Positions 11,929 through 22,356 of a stretch of DNA of 64,000 bases are shown piece after piece. The notes beneath the pieces are model-generated. The model searched no databases, had not been told where the DNA came from, and worked only from the letters and a program-made list of their open reading frames with translations. The DNA is from Lachnospiraceae bacterium (GTDB taxonomy: Bacteria > Bacillota > Clostridia > Lachnospirales > Lachnospiraceae), in the NCBI GenBank assembly GCA_016282915.1, contig JAEELW010000159.1, forward strand, positions 1 through 64,000. Reading direction: 5' to 3'. The translations under genes and the position numbers were made by a program. The first letter of the stretch is position 1, and every line of letters starts with the position of its first letter.

Positions 11929-13658
11929 TGCTTCAGATACTCCTTTGCGATCTCAAGGATCTCCTCCTTACGGCCTTCCTCCAGATCTCCCTTTTCATCG
12001 ATACCGCTGCAGATCTCGTCATGCATGCGCGCAAACTCGGAAAGCAGATCCTTTGTAAATGCGCCGATCTCTTCCACCGGCAGATCCTGCAGGATATGTC
12101 CCGTAGCAGTGAGCAGAAGGATGACCATCTGATGCAGACGGTAGGGCTTTCCCTGAGGCTGCCTCAGAATGCGCATCAGGCTCTGGCCGTACGCAAGCTG
12201 ACGCCTGGTCGTTTCATCCAGATCCGAAGAAAACTGGGTAAAGATCTCCATCTCGCGGTATTGCGCCAGATCGAGACGTATGGTACCCGCCGCCTTTTTC
12301 ATGGCCTTTTTCTGGGCGGCACCGCCCACACGGGAAACGGACAGCCCCACATTTACGGCGGGCCGCTGCCCCGAGAAAAAGAGGTCGCTCTCCAGAAAGA
12401 TCTGACCGTCGGTAATGGAGATGATATTGGTCGGGATATAGGCGGATACATCGCCCGCCTGGGTTTCCACGATAGGCAGCGCCGTCAGGCTGCCGCCTCC
12501 GAGTTCTTCCGAAAGATGTGCGGAACGCTCCAGCAGTCTGGAATGAAGATAGAACACGTCGCCCGGATAAGCCTCGCGTCCCGGAGAACGTTCCAGCAAA
12601 AGGGAAAGCGCGCGGTAGGCGATGGCGTGCTTGGAGAGGTCGTCATATACGATCAGCACGTCCTTTCCTTTGTACATGAAATATTCCCCAAGGGCCGTCG
12701 CCGCGTAAGGCGCCATGTACTGGATCGGTGCCGTTTCACTGGCCGTCGCGCTCACGACGATGGTATGCTTCATGGCGCCGGCGCGTCGCAGGTTTTCCAC
12801 CAGCTGGGCTACGCTGCTGGCTTTCTGTCCGATAGCTACATAAATGCAGATCACATCGTCCTGGTTCATGATGGCATCCAGAGCGATGGCCGTTTTTCCT
12901 GTCTGACGGTCGCCGATGATCAGCTCACGCTGTCCTCGGCCGATGGGAAACATGGAATCAATGGTGATCAGCCCCGTATACATGGGCTCGCAAACCGGCT
13001 GGCGGTCGATGATGCCCGGTGCCGGACTTTCTATGGCGCGGTATTCCTCCGCAAGGATGGGACCGGCTCCGTCGATGGGATCTCCCAGGGCGTTGACCAC
13101 GCGTCCCAGATACTGTTCACTGACAGGGATCCCGGCCGTTTTCTTTGTACGGCGTACACGGCTTCCTTCCGTCACGCCTTCATCATCACCGAAAAGGATG
13201 ACCCCCAGGCTGTCCCTGCGGATATCCTGCACCATACCCTTCACGCCGGATTCAAAGACCAGGATCTCTCCGTAAACCGCCTTGGAAAGGCCTTCCACCA
13301 CAACGATCCCGTCACCGACGGTAAGGACCTTCCCCTCTTCCGCCGGAAGCGTCTCGACGTTCCAGCTGTCGATGGAGCTTTTGAACAGGCTGATCACATC
13401 CTGTCCGTCATTTTCCGAAGTGACCAGCTCCCGGAGTCTTTCCTTCAGCTGATGGAAACGCCCCTCTCTGGTACGGTCATATACATCGTCACCCGCCACA
13501 AGACGAAAGCCTTCCGTGATGCTCTCATCCTCACGGAAGACCAGTTCAAATGCTTTGGAATAGCGCTTCCCCAGAAACGCGAGAAGCTTTTCCTTCTGCT
13601 CGTCATTCGGCTCGGCGGCGGCATAGAGATACGCGCGCCTCGGCTTTTTCTCAGCCAT
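11907..13658 (-). CDS. atpA: F1 ATP synthase alpha subunit with N-terminal delta-subunit C-terminal-like domain (fusion)
   Basis: Residues ~10-80 match a delta C-terminal pattern ([62 protein letters not shown]); remainder is canonical alpha ([15 protein letters not shown]). Confidence 0.93.
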   Translation of the reverse strand: MAEKKPRRAYLYAAAEPNDEQKEKLLAFLGKRYSKAFELVFREDESITEGFRLVAGDDVYDRTREGRFHQLKERLRELVTSENDGQDVISLFKSSIDSWNVETLPAEEGKVLTVGDGIVVVEGLSKAVYGEILVFESGVKGMVQDIRRDSLGVILFGDDEGVTEGSRVRRTKKTAGIPVSEQYLGRVVNALGDPIDGAGPILAEEYRAIESPAPGIIDRQPVCEPMYTGLITIDSMFPIGRGQRELIIGDRQTGKTAIALDAIMNQDDVICIYVAIGQKASSVAQLVENLRRAGAMKHTIVVSATASETAPIQYMAPYAATALGEYFMYKGKDVLIVYDDLSKHAIAYRALSLLLERSPGREAYPGDVFYLHSRLLERSAHLSEELGGGSLTALPIVETQAGDVSAYIPTNIISITDGQIFLESDLFFSGQRPAVNVGLSVSRVGGAAQKKAMKKAAGTIRLDLAQYREMEIFTQFSSDLDETTRRQLAYGQSLMRILRQPQGKPYRLHQMVILLLTATGHILQDLPVEEIGAFTKDLLSEFARMHDEICSGIDEKGDLEEGRKEEILEIAKEYLKQWQTSRS

Positions 13659-14139
13659 CGCTCCGGCTCCTTTCCGCCTCTTTCACAAAACTGTCGTAAG
13701 GATCCCCCTCACTTCCGTCGCCGATCAGCTTGCGTGCCGCCTCCTCGATCATCCCGGCGATATCCTCTTTTGCGCCGGATACGATGGCCTTGCGCTCGCG
13801 CTCTCCCTGCTCGCGCGCATCCGAAAGGATCTGCTTCGCTTCGGCTCTTGCTTCGGCCGTCTGGCGCTTCTTCATCTCTTCCAGTTCCTTCGCGGCGTCC
13901 TTCTTCTGCTGTGCGATCTCTTCTTCGGCCTTTTTGATCTTTTCGGTATATTCCGCCTCTTTTGCTTCCGCCTTTTCCCTTGCCTGCTCCGTATCCTCAA
14001 AAAGCTCGCGGAGCTGCTTCGTACGCGCATCCATGAACTTCTTTACCGGCGCATACAGAAGGATGTAGAGTCCTCCGAAGAGGATCACCACATTAAAGAA
14101 ATGCAGAAGGATCTGTACAAAATCAATCCCTAAAGGCAT
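13651..14139 (-). CDS. atpF: Fo ATP synthase b subunit
   Basis: N-terminal TM helix plus long charged coiled coil, position in operon. Confidence 0.9.
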   Translation of the reverse strand: MPLGIDFVQILLHFFNVVILFGGLYILLYAPVKKFMDARTKQLRELFEDTEQAREKAEAKEAEYTEKIKKAEEEIAQQKKDAAKELEEMKKRQTAEARAEAKQILSDAREQGERERKAIVSGAKEDIAGMIEEAARKLIGDGSEGDPYDSFVKEAERSRSDG

Positions 14140-14154
14140 TGTATCTTCCTCCGT

Positions 14155-14565
14155 TTATAAGACAAACACGATCAGGATCGCAACGATCAGCGCATAGATA
14201 ACGACGGTCTCGATAAATACCAGGCCCAGCATCAGCTGTGTCTGGATCTTTCCGGCCGCTTCCGGCTGTCTTGCAACGCCTTCATTACTCTTCGCGATAG
14301 CGTGAGCCATGCCGAGCGCACCTGCGATCGCAGCAACGCCGATGGCGATGGCCGCCGCAATGGCCTTGGTTCCCGTAACGCTGTCCGCCGCATCCTCTTC
14401 AGGTCCCTCCGCGATGAGCATCGGAGCGTCCTCCGACGCCGCATAGCTTACCGGCGCATCCGCAGCCTTAGCCTTAAGCACGCCGGCCGCCATAACACCG
14501 ACGAGCAGCAGGCAGAATGCCGCCAGAACGACCGCCAGATTCCTGATCTTTTTCATTTTCTTCAT
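14155..14565 (-). CDS. atpE: Fo ATP synthase c subunit with N-terminal hydrophobic leader
   Basis: C-terminal VARQPEAAGKIQTQLMLGLVFIETVVIYALIVAI is canonical c subunit; start chosen at MKKMKKIRNL. Confidence 0.9.
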   Translation of the reverse strand: MKKMKKIRNLAVVLAAFCLLLVGVMAAGVLKAKAADAPVSYAASEDAPMLIAEGPEEDAADSVTGTKAIAAAIAIGVAAIAGALGMAHAIAKSNEGVARQPEAAGKIQTQLMLGLVFIETVVIYALIVAILIVFVL

Positions 14566-14679
14566 CCTCGCTTTCTTTTTTCTGTATACAGAATGATCTT
14601 TATTTATCTTCTCTGGATAATTTATACCGTATCCGGGATGCGTTTCCCGCGTGAGAAACACCCTTCCCTTGTGCAGGCA

Positions 14680-15510
14680 TCACCCGCTGCCGGCGCTCTT
14701 TTCTTCCATATGCTTATGATGCACCTCGCTGACCTCGCCGTAGTAAAAACTGGTGAGCATCGTGAGCACGTATGCCTGGATCAGCGCATGGATCACGGTA
14801 AACATCACGCCCACCACGACGGGCAGGGCAAAACTCAGTGTGATGAAATAATAGACAAGTTCGGTGGTGAGCATGCCGGAAAGCAATGCTCCGAACAGAC
14901 GGAAGGTCATGGAGACCGGCAGCGAGAAGTCCTTCAGCGTCTTGAATACCCCCTTGATGCCGTTTCCGGCGATGCCGCCGCTCATGATAAAGAAAAACGA
15001 AAGAAAGCCCATGCAGATCGCACCGTTCATATTGGCAAGCGGTGCGGGCAGGGAAATGGAATGTCCCTCCGTGGTCACGGCCTGAAAACCGAAAAGCTCA
15101 AACATGGTACCGACAAAGATATAGGAACCCGCGCCGAAGATATAGCCGCCCAGCGCGCGGTTCCGGTGCGGCGAATTTGTTTTTGCGAGATCGTCAAAAA
15201 AGCCTACCCAGCTTTCGATGATAAGCTGCAGTCTTCCGGGGATCATCTTAAATCTCGGGATCACAAAGATACGCAGGAGCAGCGCAATGAACAGGAGGAC
15301 TCCCGTCACGACAAAACCTGCGATCAGGGAAGGATCGACGGCAAAGCCGAAAAAGTTCACTTTGTTCGCATCGTGCAGGACCGCATCACGCATGGCTTCC
15401 TTGATACCCTCATGCTTCTCCGAAGCGGGCAGAAGGATCACTCCCACGACGATGAGCGCGAGCGTTGCCAGACAGAGCAGTAATACGGTGATTTTTTTCT
15501 TTTTCGTCAA
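14680..15510 (-). CDS. atpB: Fo ATP synthase a subunit
   Basis: Polytopic; FRLFGALLSGML and ALIQAYVLTMLTSFY motifs. Confidence 0.93.
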   Translation of the reverse strand: MTKKKKITVLLLCLATLALIVVGVILLPASEKHEGIKEAMRDAVLHDANKVNFFGFAVDPSLIAGFVVTGVLLFIALLLRIFVIPRFKMIPGRLQLIIESWVGFFDDLAKTNSPHRNRALGGYIFGAGSYIFVGTMFELFGFQAVTTEGHSISLPAPLANMNGAICMGFLSFFFIMSGGIAGNGIKGVFKTLKDFSLPVSMTFRLFGALLSGMLTTELVYYFITLSFALPVVVGVMFTVIHALIQAYVLTMLTSFYYGEVSEVHHKHMEEKSAGSG

Positions 15511-15593
15511 GATCAGAAGCTCCTTTTTCTATAAAGACCTGTTTCTTCTTTATTCTTAAGATTATACGACCGGCTGTCAAAAAATGCAACCGA

Positions 15594-15908
15594 TCAGAAA
15601 CAGCCCAGGATCAGATCCGTCACAAAGACAACGGCACAGGAAACAAAGGCGACCACGGGAAGACTCTGCTTTTTCCAGGAGAGCAGCAGCGCCGTGAGCA
15701 GTCCCGCTGCCCCGGTACGCAGATCTCCGGTCGCGGTAAGGATGGCCGGAAAAGTCATGACCGTGAGCGTTACATAAGGAACATAATAGAGAAAAGAACG
15801 CAGGGTCCTGTTTTTGATCTCTTTTCTGAGGAGCACCAGCGGCAGCATGCGGATCAGGTAGGTGACCAGCGCCATGACCGCGATATAGATCCATATCCTT
15901 TCAGGCAT
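15594..15908 (-). CDS. azlD: AzlD-type branched-chain amino acid exporter small subunit
   Basis: 104 aa, ALVTYLIRMLPLVLLRK, follows azlC with overlap. Confidence 0.85.
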   Translation of the reverse strand: MPERIWIYIAVMALVTYLIRMLPLVLLRKEIKNRTLRSFLYYVPYVTLTVMTFPAILTATGDLRTGAAGLLTALLLSWKKQSLPVVAFVSCAVVFVTDLILGCF

Positions 15909-16674
15909 TGCTCTCCTCCTCTCCGCTCTCTTCTGCTTTTATCTTAGCGGCATCCCTGTCCTTCTCCGTCCCGCTCTCTTCACTGACCGGCCAGATCAGC
16001 GCCGCGATGAGCGACAAAACGATCGTAAGGATGATGATGCGTGTGCCGCCGGAGATATCCCTTACCACCGGCAGGTAAGTGCAGAGGCAGCTGGCGGCGA
16101 CCGCCACAAGGCAGACCAGCGCCACATGCTTATCCTCTCTCGCCTTCGGCATGATGATCGCAAGGAACATACCGTACAGCGCAAGGCTCAATGCGCTGAC
16201 CAGCCGGTCCGGCAGCACATTTCCCATGACCACGCCCAAAAGCGTCCCCAGCGTCCATCCCGGGACCGCCACCGCTATCGCTCCGTAGGAATAAAAGGGG
16301 CTCAGTCTTCCCTTCCGTCCCACGGAGATGCCGAAGATCTCGTCGGTCACGCCATAGGAGATCCCCAGGCGGTGTCCCACGCCCAGCTTCGGATCCACCT
16401 TCTGGGAAAGCGCAAAACTCATGAGCATGTAACGCAGATTGATGATCAGCTGCGAGATGGCCAGCTCCAGATAGGACGAAGCCGCCTTTATGATCGTCAG
16501 CGCGGCGAATTCCCCGGCGCTGGTCAGGTTCACCAGGGACATGACCGTGGCTTCCAGCGCGGAAAGTCCGGCCTCCCTGCACTGTATCCCGAGGGTAAAG
16601 CTCACCGCAAGATAGCCGAGTCCTATCGGTATCCCGTCACGCAGCCCTTCCTTAAATTGTGTGCTTCTCTTCAT
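15901..16674 (-). CDS. azlC: AzlC-type branched-chain amino acid permease
   Basis: FKEGLRDGIPIGLGYLAVSFTLGIQCREAGLSALEATVMSL; start chosen near MKRSTQFKEG. Confidence 0.87.
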   Translation of the reverse strand: MKRSTQFKEGLRDGIPIGLGYLAVSFTLGIQCREAGLSALEATVMSLVNLTSAGEFAALTIIKAASSYLELAISQLIINLRYMLMSFALSQKVDPKLGVGHRLGISYGVTDEIFGISVGRKGRLSPFYSYGAIAVAVPGWTLGTLLGVVMGNVLPDRLVSALSLALYGMFLAIIMPKAREDKHVALVCLVAVAASCLCTYLPVVRDISGGTRIIILTIVLSLIAALIWPVSEESGTEKDRDAAKIKAEESGEEESNA

Positions 16675-16783
16675 TTCCATATTTTGATCCGGAAGACAGG
16701 ATAATGACAACGTTACATAATATACATCAAAAAAAGCAGGCATGCAAGCGATAAACTTCCTCTGCAGAGGTTCAAGGTTTGAA

Positions 16784-16812
16784 TTGACGAACTAATGCCC
16801 CTGTGCTATAGT
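16784..16812 (+). promoter_or_regulatory. Promoter TTGACG-17 bp-TATAGT driving the riboswitch/btu-like operon
   Basis: -35 at 16784-16789, -10 at 16807-16812. Confidence 0.7.
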
Positions 16813-16814
16813 AG

Positions 16815-17020
16815 GCGGGTACATTGGTGCCGCCGTTGCAGACAGGCGTCTGTTCCGGGGCGGGTCAAATGGGAACCGGGTGGGACTCCCGGACAGTGCC
16901 GCTACCGTATAGCCGGATACCAGCCAGTGAACAGGTACACAAGGCTCCCCGATCCAGGGAGCCGTGCCGTCGGGTCTTGTGGGAGGCCCTGGTTTTGTGT
17001 GCCGCTGATGCGGCTTTTTT
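16815..17020 (+). promoter_or_regulatory. Cobalamin (B12) riboswitch with downstream intrinsic terminator
   Basis: GGGAACCGGGTGGGACTCCCGGACAGTGCCGCTACCGTAT ... GCCAGTGAACAGGTACAC matches the B12-box/core layout; GCCGCTGATGCGGC+T6 at 17001-17020. Confidence 0.9.
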
Positions 17021-17098
17021 CTTTCCGTAACGCTTCTGTGTCACGGTCTTATTTTGCCGCTCAGCAAAAACATAATTCCATTACAATAAGGGAGGAGA

Positions 17099-18178
17099 AT
17101 GAAAATGAAACTGAAGAAAATGCTTTGCGCTGTTTTTGCGGTCGCGCTTCTTGCCGGCTGCGGAGACAAAACACCCGCGGCGGAGGCCACGCCTACCCAG
17201 GCTCCTACGGCTGCGCCCACTGAAGAAGCGGAACCCACCGAGGCTCCGGAAGCTGATGAAGAACCCGATGACGAGGAGCTGGAAGCTCAGGGCTTCGGCC
17301 TGAAGGACCGCAGCGGAAACGATATCATGGTTCCCGCAGAAGCGGAAAAGATCATCTCCATGGCGCCTTCCACCACCCGCGTACTCATCGACCTGGGTCT
17401 CGCCGACAGGATCATTGCAGCGGATACCAATTCCCAGGGAAGCTATGGTGCCGAACTTGCCGATGATGTGGTATACTTTGATATGATGGCTCCCGACCAG
17501 GAACAGATCGTTGCCATGGAACCGGACATTGTCTTTACCTCCGGAATGAGCTCCTATGACGGCACCGACGCCTACGGCTCCGTTCGCGAAGCCGGTCTGT
17601 GCGTAGCAGATATCCCCAGCAGCGCATCCCTTCAGGACATCGCTCTGGATATCCTGTTCATCGGACAGTGCACCGGTACGGACGATGAGGCACAGGGGCT
17701 GGTAGACGAGATGGACGCCGCCCTCGAGCAGCTCTCTGCCATCGGAAAGACCATCCCGGAAGAAGAGAAGAAGACCGTGCTCTTTGAGCTCTTTACACCT
17801 TCGGCAGATTATCCCACGATCTATACCGCAGGCCCCGGGACCTATATCAACGAGATGCTTGAGCTGATCGGCGCAAAGAACATCGCCGCGGATGCCGATA
17901 CGGACTGGCCTGCCCTCAGTGAGGAAGCCTGCATCGCAGCAGATCCCCAGGTGATCCTTACTGCGGATATGTACACTCCGGACGTGATCAACGTACTTCT
18001 TACCATGACCGGCTGGGAAAATGTGAGCGCCATAAAGGATAAGGCCGTCTACCAGCTGGATTCGGATCAGGTGAACCAGCCGAACCATCATGTGATCGAC
18101 GCACTGATCGACATGGCCCGCTACATCTATCCCGAGTATTATGATGAAAGCTTCGAGGAACTGCGTCCCGCAGCATAA
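17099..18178 (+). CDS. BtuF/FecB-type periplasmic-binding lipoprotein, cobalamin uptake predicted
   Basis: Lipobox LLAGCGD; DLGLADRIIAADTNSQG and related BtuF/FecB motifs; downstream of B12 riboswitch. Confidence 0.87.
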   Translation: MKMKLKKMLCAVFAVALLAGCGDKTPAAEATPTQAPTAAPTEEAEPTEAPEADEEPDDEELEAQGFGLKDRSGNDIMVPAEAEKIISMAPSTTRVLIDLGLADRIIAADTNSQGSYGAELADDVVYFDMMAPDQEQIVAMEPDIVFTSGMSSYDGTDAYGSVREAGLCVADIPSSASLQDIALDILFIGQCTGTDDEAQGLVDEMDAALEQLSAIGKTIPEEEKKTVLFELFTPSADYPTIYTAGPGTYINEMLELIGAKNIAADADTDWPALSEEACIAADPQVILTADMYTPDVINVLLTMTGWENVSAIKDKAVYQLDSDQVNQPNHHVIDALIDMARYIYPEYYDESFEELRPAA

Positions 18179-18229
18179 AGAAGAACCGGGCGGCCGGCTC
18201 TGCGGGCCGCCCTCTTTCCGAAAGAACGT

Positions 18230-19261
18230 ATGCGTGAAAAAAGAACAGGTCTGAAAATCCTATCTGCGATCCTGTTTTCGGTGATCGTCATGATCCTGGC
18301 CGTGGGGCTCGGGAGCGTCTCCCTGTCCCCCGGAAAGATCATGGCGATCCTTTTTCATAAGCTTTTCGGCCGGGAGCTTCCCGGCGGCATCACTGCCTCC
18401 ATGGTTTCGATCCTCTGGGATATCCGTATCCCCCGCGCAGCCTGTGCCTTTATCGTCGGCGCGATGCTCTCGCTGAGCGGCGCGGTCGTACAGTCGCTTC
18501 TGCAGAATCCGCTTGCTTCCTCCTACACGCTGGGCGTCTCTTCCGGCGCTTCCCTGGGCGCGGCCATCATCATCGTCAGCGGCATTACGCTGCCGATCCT
18601 GAACTACCTGCTCCTGCCCCTGACCGGCTTTGTTTTCGGTCTGGCAACGGTATTGCTGGTACTCTTCTGTTCCGTGCGTCTGGACCGCAACCTGCGCAGC
18701 CATACCATCATCCTCTTCGGGATGATACTCTCTCTTTTTGTCAACGCCATACTGACGATGCTGAGCGCCGCTTTTTCCCAGCATATGCAGAGGCTGATCC
18801 TCTGGCAGATGGGATCCTTTTCGGGACGCCGCTGGGAGCATGCGGGGATACTGCTGGCCATATGCGTCGCAGGCACATTTCTCACCTGCATGTTTCACCG
18901 TGAGCTGGATCTGATGAGCTTCGGCGAGGAAGACGCCTCCTCCGTGGGCGTGGATACCTCCCGCTCCCGCTTCCTCCTGCTGATCCTTTCCTCCGTCCTG
19001 ACCGGCGCTGCCGTCTGCTTCACCGGCGTGATCGGCTTTATCGACCTTGCGGCTCCCCATGCGGTGCGCAGGCTTTTCGGCGCCTCTCACCGTATCCTGC
19101 TTCCCATGAGCGCGCTGATCGGCGGCGCTTTCCTGGCACTGGCGGATCTGCTTGCAAGGACCGTTCTCTCTCCCCAGGAAATCCCCGTAGGCGCGGTAAC
19201 GGCCCTTCTGGGTGCCCCCTTCTTCCTTTGGGTATATTTCGGATCAAGGAGGCGGACATGA
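18230..19261 (+). CDS. FecCD/BtuC-family ABC permease
   Basis: DIRIPRAACAFIVGAMLSLSGAVVQSLLQNPLASSYTLGVSSGASLGA. Confidence 0.95.
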   Translation: MREKRTGLKILSAILFSVIVMILAVGLGSVSLSPGKIMAILFHKLFGRELPGGITASMVSILWDIRIPRAACAFIVGAMLSLSGAVVQSLLQNPLASSYTLGVSSGASLGAAIIIVSGITLPILNYLLLPLTGFVFGLATVLLVLFCSVRLDRNLRSHTIILFGMILSLFVNAILTMLSAAFSQHMQRLILWQMGSFSGRRWEHAGILLAICVAGTFLTCMFHRELDLMSFGEEDASSVGVDTSRSRFLLLILSSVLTGAAVCFTGVIGFIDLAAPHAVRRLFGASHRILLPMSALIGGAFLALADLLARTVLSPQEIPVGAVTALLGAPFFLWVYFGSRRRT

Positions 19262-20031
19262 TCGCAGTACAATGCAAAAACCTGCATGCAGCCTATGAGC
19301 GAAACGCACTGAAAAACGGCGAAAGCATCTTAAAAGGGATCAGTTTCTCCCTGGAAAGCGGGACAAAGCTTGCCATACTCGGAAGCAACGGCAGCGGAAA
19401 GAGTACGCTCCTAAAAGCCATCTGCTCCATGATCCCGACGGAGGGCGAAGTGCTTCTGAACGGCCGCGACAGTTCCGGAATGAAACGCAGGGAGATCGCT
19501 TCCTGCGTATCCTACATGACGCAGGTCTCCCGGATCTTCTTTTCCTATACCGTCTATGAGACCGTACTGATGGGGCGTTACCTCTACGGCTCCGGCCTCT
19601 TCGGCGGCGTCAGTGATAAGGACCGTGAGGTCGTTGAAAACTGCCTTCGCCGCACCGGTATCTTCCATCTGGCAAAACGCCAGCTTTCGGCCCTTTCCGG
19701 CGGCGAGCTGCAGCGGACCTTCCTTGCAAGGACCTTTGCCCAGGAAGCGCCGGTCCTCATGCTGGATGAGCCCGCCAATCATCTGGATCTGAAGGTTGTT
19801 GCCGGCATGACGGATTACCTGCTGGAATGGAGCAGTGAAGAAGGGCATACACTGATCGGCGTCTACCACGATATCCCGCTGGCCATGCGTCTTTCGGATT
19901 CCCTGCTGCTTCTGAAAGACGGAAAGCTCTGCGGTTTCGGCAAAAAAAAGGAGCTCCTTGATCAGGGACTCCTTGAAGATACTTATGATTTTGATGTGAT
20001 CTCCTATCTGAAACAGCAGGTTCTTTTCTGA
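19258..20031 (+). CDS. BtuD/FecE-type ABC ATPase
   Basis: Walker A GSNGSGKST, signature LSGGELQR; ATG at 19258 overlaps the permease stop. Confidence 0.95.
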   Translation: MIAVQCKNLHAAYERNALKNGESILKGISFSLESGTKLAILGSNGSGKSTLLKAICSMIPTEGEVLLNGRDSSGMKRREIASCVSYMTQVSRIFFSYTVYETVLMGRYLYGSGLFGGVSDKDREVVENCLRRTGIFHLAKRQLSALSGGELQRTFLARTFAQEAPVLMLDEPANHLDLKVVAGMTDYLLEWSSEEGHTLIGVYHDIPLAMRLSDSLLLLKDGKLCGFGKKKELLDQGLLEDTYDFDVISYLKQQVLF

Positions 20032-20033
20032 AA

Positions 20034-20107
20034 AACGATCCTTAGATCCCCGGGCCAAATGCCTGCTTATCCCGATAGCATGTATCTGAAAACCTCAGCG
20101 CAGCTAA
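20034..20107. repeat. Solo half-copy of the 274-442 palindromic element
   Basis: GGGCCAAATGC..CTGCTTATCCCGATAGCA.....CTGAAA..CTCAGCG shared with 301-353. Confidence 0.7.
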
Positions 20108-22350
20108 AACCCGATCACAAATTCTTCCCCTTTATCGGAAGGCCTGCGGATCAGTCCGTCTTCGGGAATACAGCTTATTCCGTTGACCGTAAGCGGCACT
20201 TCGCTCCTTATCCGCAGCTCGTTTCCCGCAAGGGAACGTACCACGGCTCTCTGCGCTTTTCCGTCCTTCCAGGAAAGTTCCGCCTCAAAGCCGCCGCGTG
20301 CCCGCAGACCGCGGAAGCTTCCGTTCTTCCAGGAGGACGGCAGCGCCGGCAGGAAACGCAGTTCTCCTTCCATGCTCTGCAGGAGCGCCTCACAGATCCC
20401 CGCGCCTCCTCCGAAATTCCCGTCGATCTGGAAAGGCGGATGCATGTCCAGAAGACTGTCTGCCGTGGAATGTGAGAACAAAGCCTTCAGATTCTGTTCC
20501 ACCTCTTCTCCCTCTTTCAGCCGTGCCCACATATTGATGATCCAGGCTCTGGACCAGCCGGTATGTCCGCCGCCGTGCGAAAGCCTTCTTTCAAGAGTCG
20601 TACGCGCCGCTTTCCGCAGGATATCGTCCTCATAACGGATGAGATGTGCAGGATACAGACCGTAAAGATGCGAGATGTGCCGGTGTCCCGGCTCCGTTTC
20701 CTCATAATCCTCCGCCCATTCCATGATCTGCCCGTACTGCCCGACCTCGGGTCTCGGCAGTCGTTCCTTCACTTTTGCGATCTCTTCGAGCAGCTTTTGC
20801 TGACGCACGTCCGTACTTATGATACTGCCGGCTTCGAGCAGCGCCCCGAAGAGGGTATGCAGGATCTGCGAATCCATGGAAGGCCCTTCGCAGAGATTTC
20901 CGCTCTCCCCGCTCTTTGTCCGGTAGGTATTTTCGGGCGATAAGGAAGGGCAGGTCACCAGCTGTCCCTTTTCGTTTTCCGTCAGGAAGTCCAGGAAGAA
21001 TTCTGCCGCCTCCAGCATCGTATCAAAGCTTTCCTCCAGAAATGCTTTATCCTGCGTAAAGAGATAATGCTCCCAGAGATGCGTGCAGAGCCAGGCCAGA
21101 CCCATGGGCCAGAGCGTTGCGGGCAGCCAGTAGTCCTGCGGTGCCGTATCTCCCCAGATATCCGTATTGTGATGGCAGACCGCACCGCGGCAGCCGTACA
21201 TCTTCCGCGCCGTCTCCCGGCCGTGCTCACGCATACGTTCGATCAGATCAAACAAAGGCCTGTGGCATTCCGAAAGATTCTGCACTTCCGCTCCCCAGTA
21301 ATTCATCTCTGCATTGATGTTCACCGTATATTTGCTGCCCCAGGCCGGCCGCATATCCGCATTCCATATCCCCTGCAGGTTTAAGGGCAGGCTCCCTTCC
21401 CGTGAGCCCGCGATGCAGAGATAACGTGAAAAGTTGAAATAAAGCTCCGAAAGTGCGGCAAAGGCTTCCTCATCACCCTCCCTTACTTTTTCAAGCAGGG
21501 CGTCCGTCGTAAGCCCGTCACACTCCGCACCAAGCGAAAGCGCGGCACGCCCGTACAGCGCGCTGTGATCCGCGCGATGCCGTCTGCGCAGCGCATCCGC
21601 TCCCAGCCGCATCCCCCGGTGCAGTTCGCAGAGGGCCCGGTTCTTATAATCCGATCCGCGGAAAGCCGTCTGTGCCGTAAGAAAGATACAGGCCCGGGAA
21701 GCGCCCCGGCAATAGAGACGGTTTGCTTCCGTCCCGCACTCTCCATCAGCTTCGATCGCAGCCACGCATACAAAGGGTATCCCCGCGCTTCCGCCGAAAA
21801 GTATGGTCTTCTCATCATAAGCCCGGTTCTCGTCATAACGTTCCTCACGTCCGCCGAGATACGCCGTAAATTCCAAAGCACCCTTCGTTTCGGAAATGAG
21901 TTCCACGACCATCAGCGCATCCGGGAAAGAGATAAAACTCTTCCGCAGGATCCTGTTCCCGTCCCTGCAAAACGAGACCGTATCCTCCGCCACGGAAAGA
22001 TCCAGCTCATGCCGGTAATCCGACACCTCCCCCGGCATATCGATCCGCAGATCGCCCAGCGGCTCATAATGTCGCTGCTGCGAATCACAGCCGTAAAAAG
22101 CTTTCTCACAGATTTTTTGCGCTTTTTCCGGATCCCCGTTCCGTATGGCCGAACGGATCTCCTCCAAAGCAGAAAGCGCCAGCGGATTGTTCCGCTCGCG
22201 CCAGTAACCGGACCACAGCGAGTCCTCGTTCAATGCAAAACGTTCATGCTCCGCGTTCCCGAACACCATGGCGCCGAGACGGCCGTTTCCCAGAGGAAGC
22301 GCATCATGCCATTGTTCCGCAGGCCGTTCATAGGATAAGATATGGGGCAT
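20104..22350 (-). CDS. GH95-family glycoside hydrolase (alpha-L-fucosidase-like)
   Basis: N-terminus [55 protein letters not shown]. Confidence 0.93.
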   Translation of the reverse strand: MPHILSYERPAEQWHDALPLGNGRLGAMVFGNAEHERFALNEDSLWSGYWRERNNPLALSALEEIRSAIRNGDPEKAQKICEKAFYGCDSQQRHYEPLGDLRIDMPGEVSDYRHELDLSVAEDTVSFCRDGNRILRKSFISFPDALMVVELISETKGALEFTAYLGGREERYDENRAYDEKTILFGGSAGIPFVCVAAIEADGECGTEANRLYCRGASRACIFLTAQTAFRGSDYKNRALCELHRGMRLGADALRRRHRADHSALYGRAALSLGAECDGLTTDALLEKVREGDEEAFAALSELYFNFSRYLCIAGSREGSLPLNLQGIWNADMRPAWGSKYTVNINAEMNYWGAEVQNLSECHRPLFDLIERMREHGRETARKMYGCRGAVCHHNTDIWGDTAPQDYWLPATLWPMGLAWLCTHLWEHYLFTQDKAFLEESFDTMLEAAEFFLDFLTENEKGQLVTCPSLSPENTYRTKSGESGNLCEGPSMDSQILHTLFGALLEAGSIISTDVRQQKLLEEIAKVKERLPRPEVGQYGQIMEWAEDYEETEPGHRHISHLYGLYPAHLIRYEDDILRKAARTTLERRLSHGGGHTGWSRAWIINMWARLKEGEEVEQNLKALFSHSTADSLLDMHPPFQIDGNFGGGAGICEALLQSMEGELRFLPALPSSWKNGSFRGLRARGGFEAELSWKDGKAQRAVVRSLAGNELRIRSEVPLTVNGISCIPEDGLIRRPSDKGEEFVIGF

Positions 22351-22356
22351 AAGCTC

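Noticed and set aside
11922-13937. 671-aa plus-strand ORF antisense to atpA/atpF
   Set aside because: Lies entirely opposite strongly recognisable ATP synthase genes; typical antisense artefact of moderately GC-rich codon usage.
17041-18091. Minus-strand ORFs opposite the BtuF-like gene
   Set aside because: Shadow ORFs; the plus strand has riboswitch, lipobox and family motifs.
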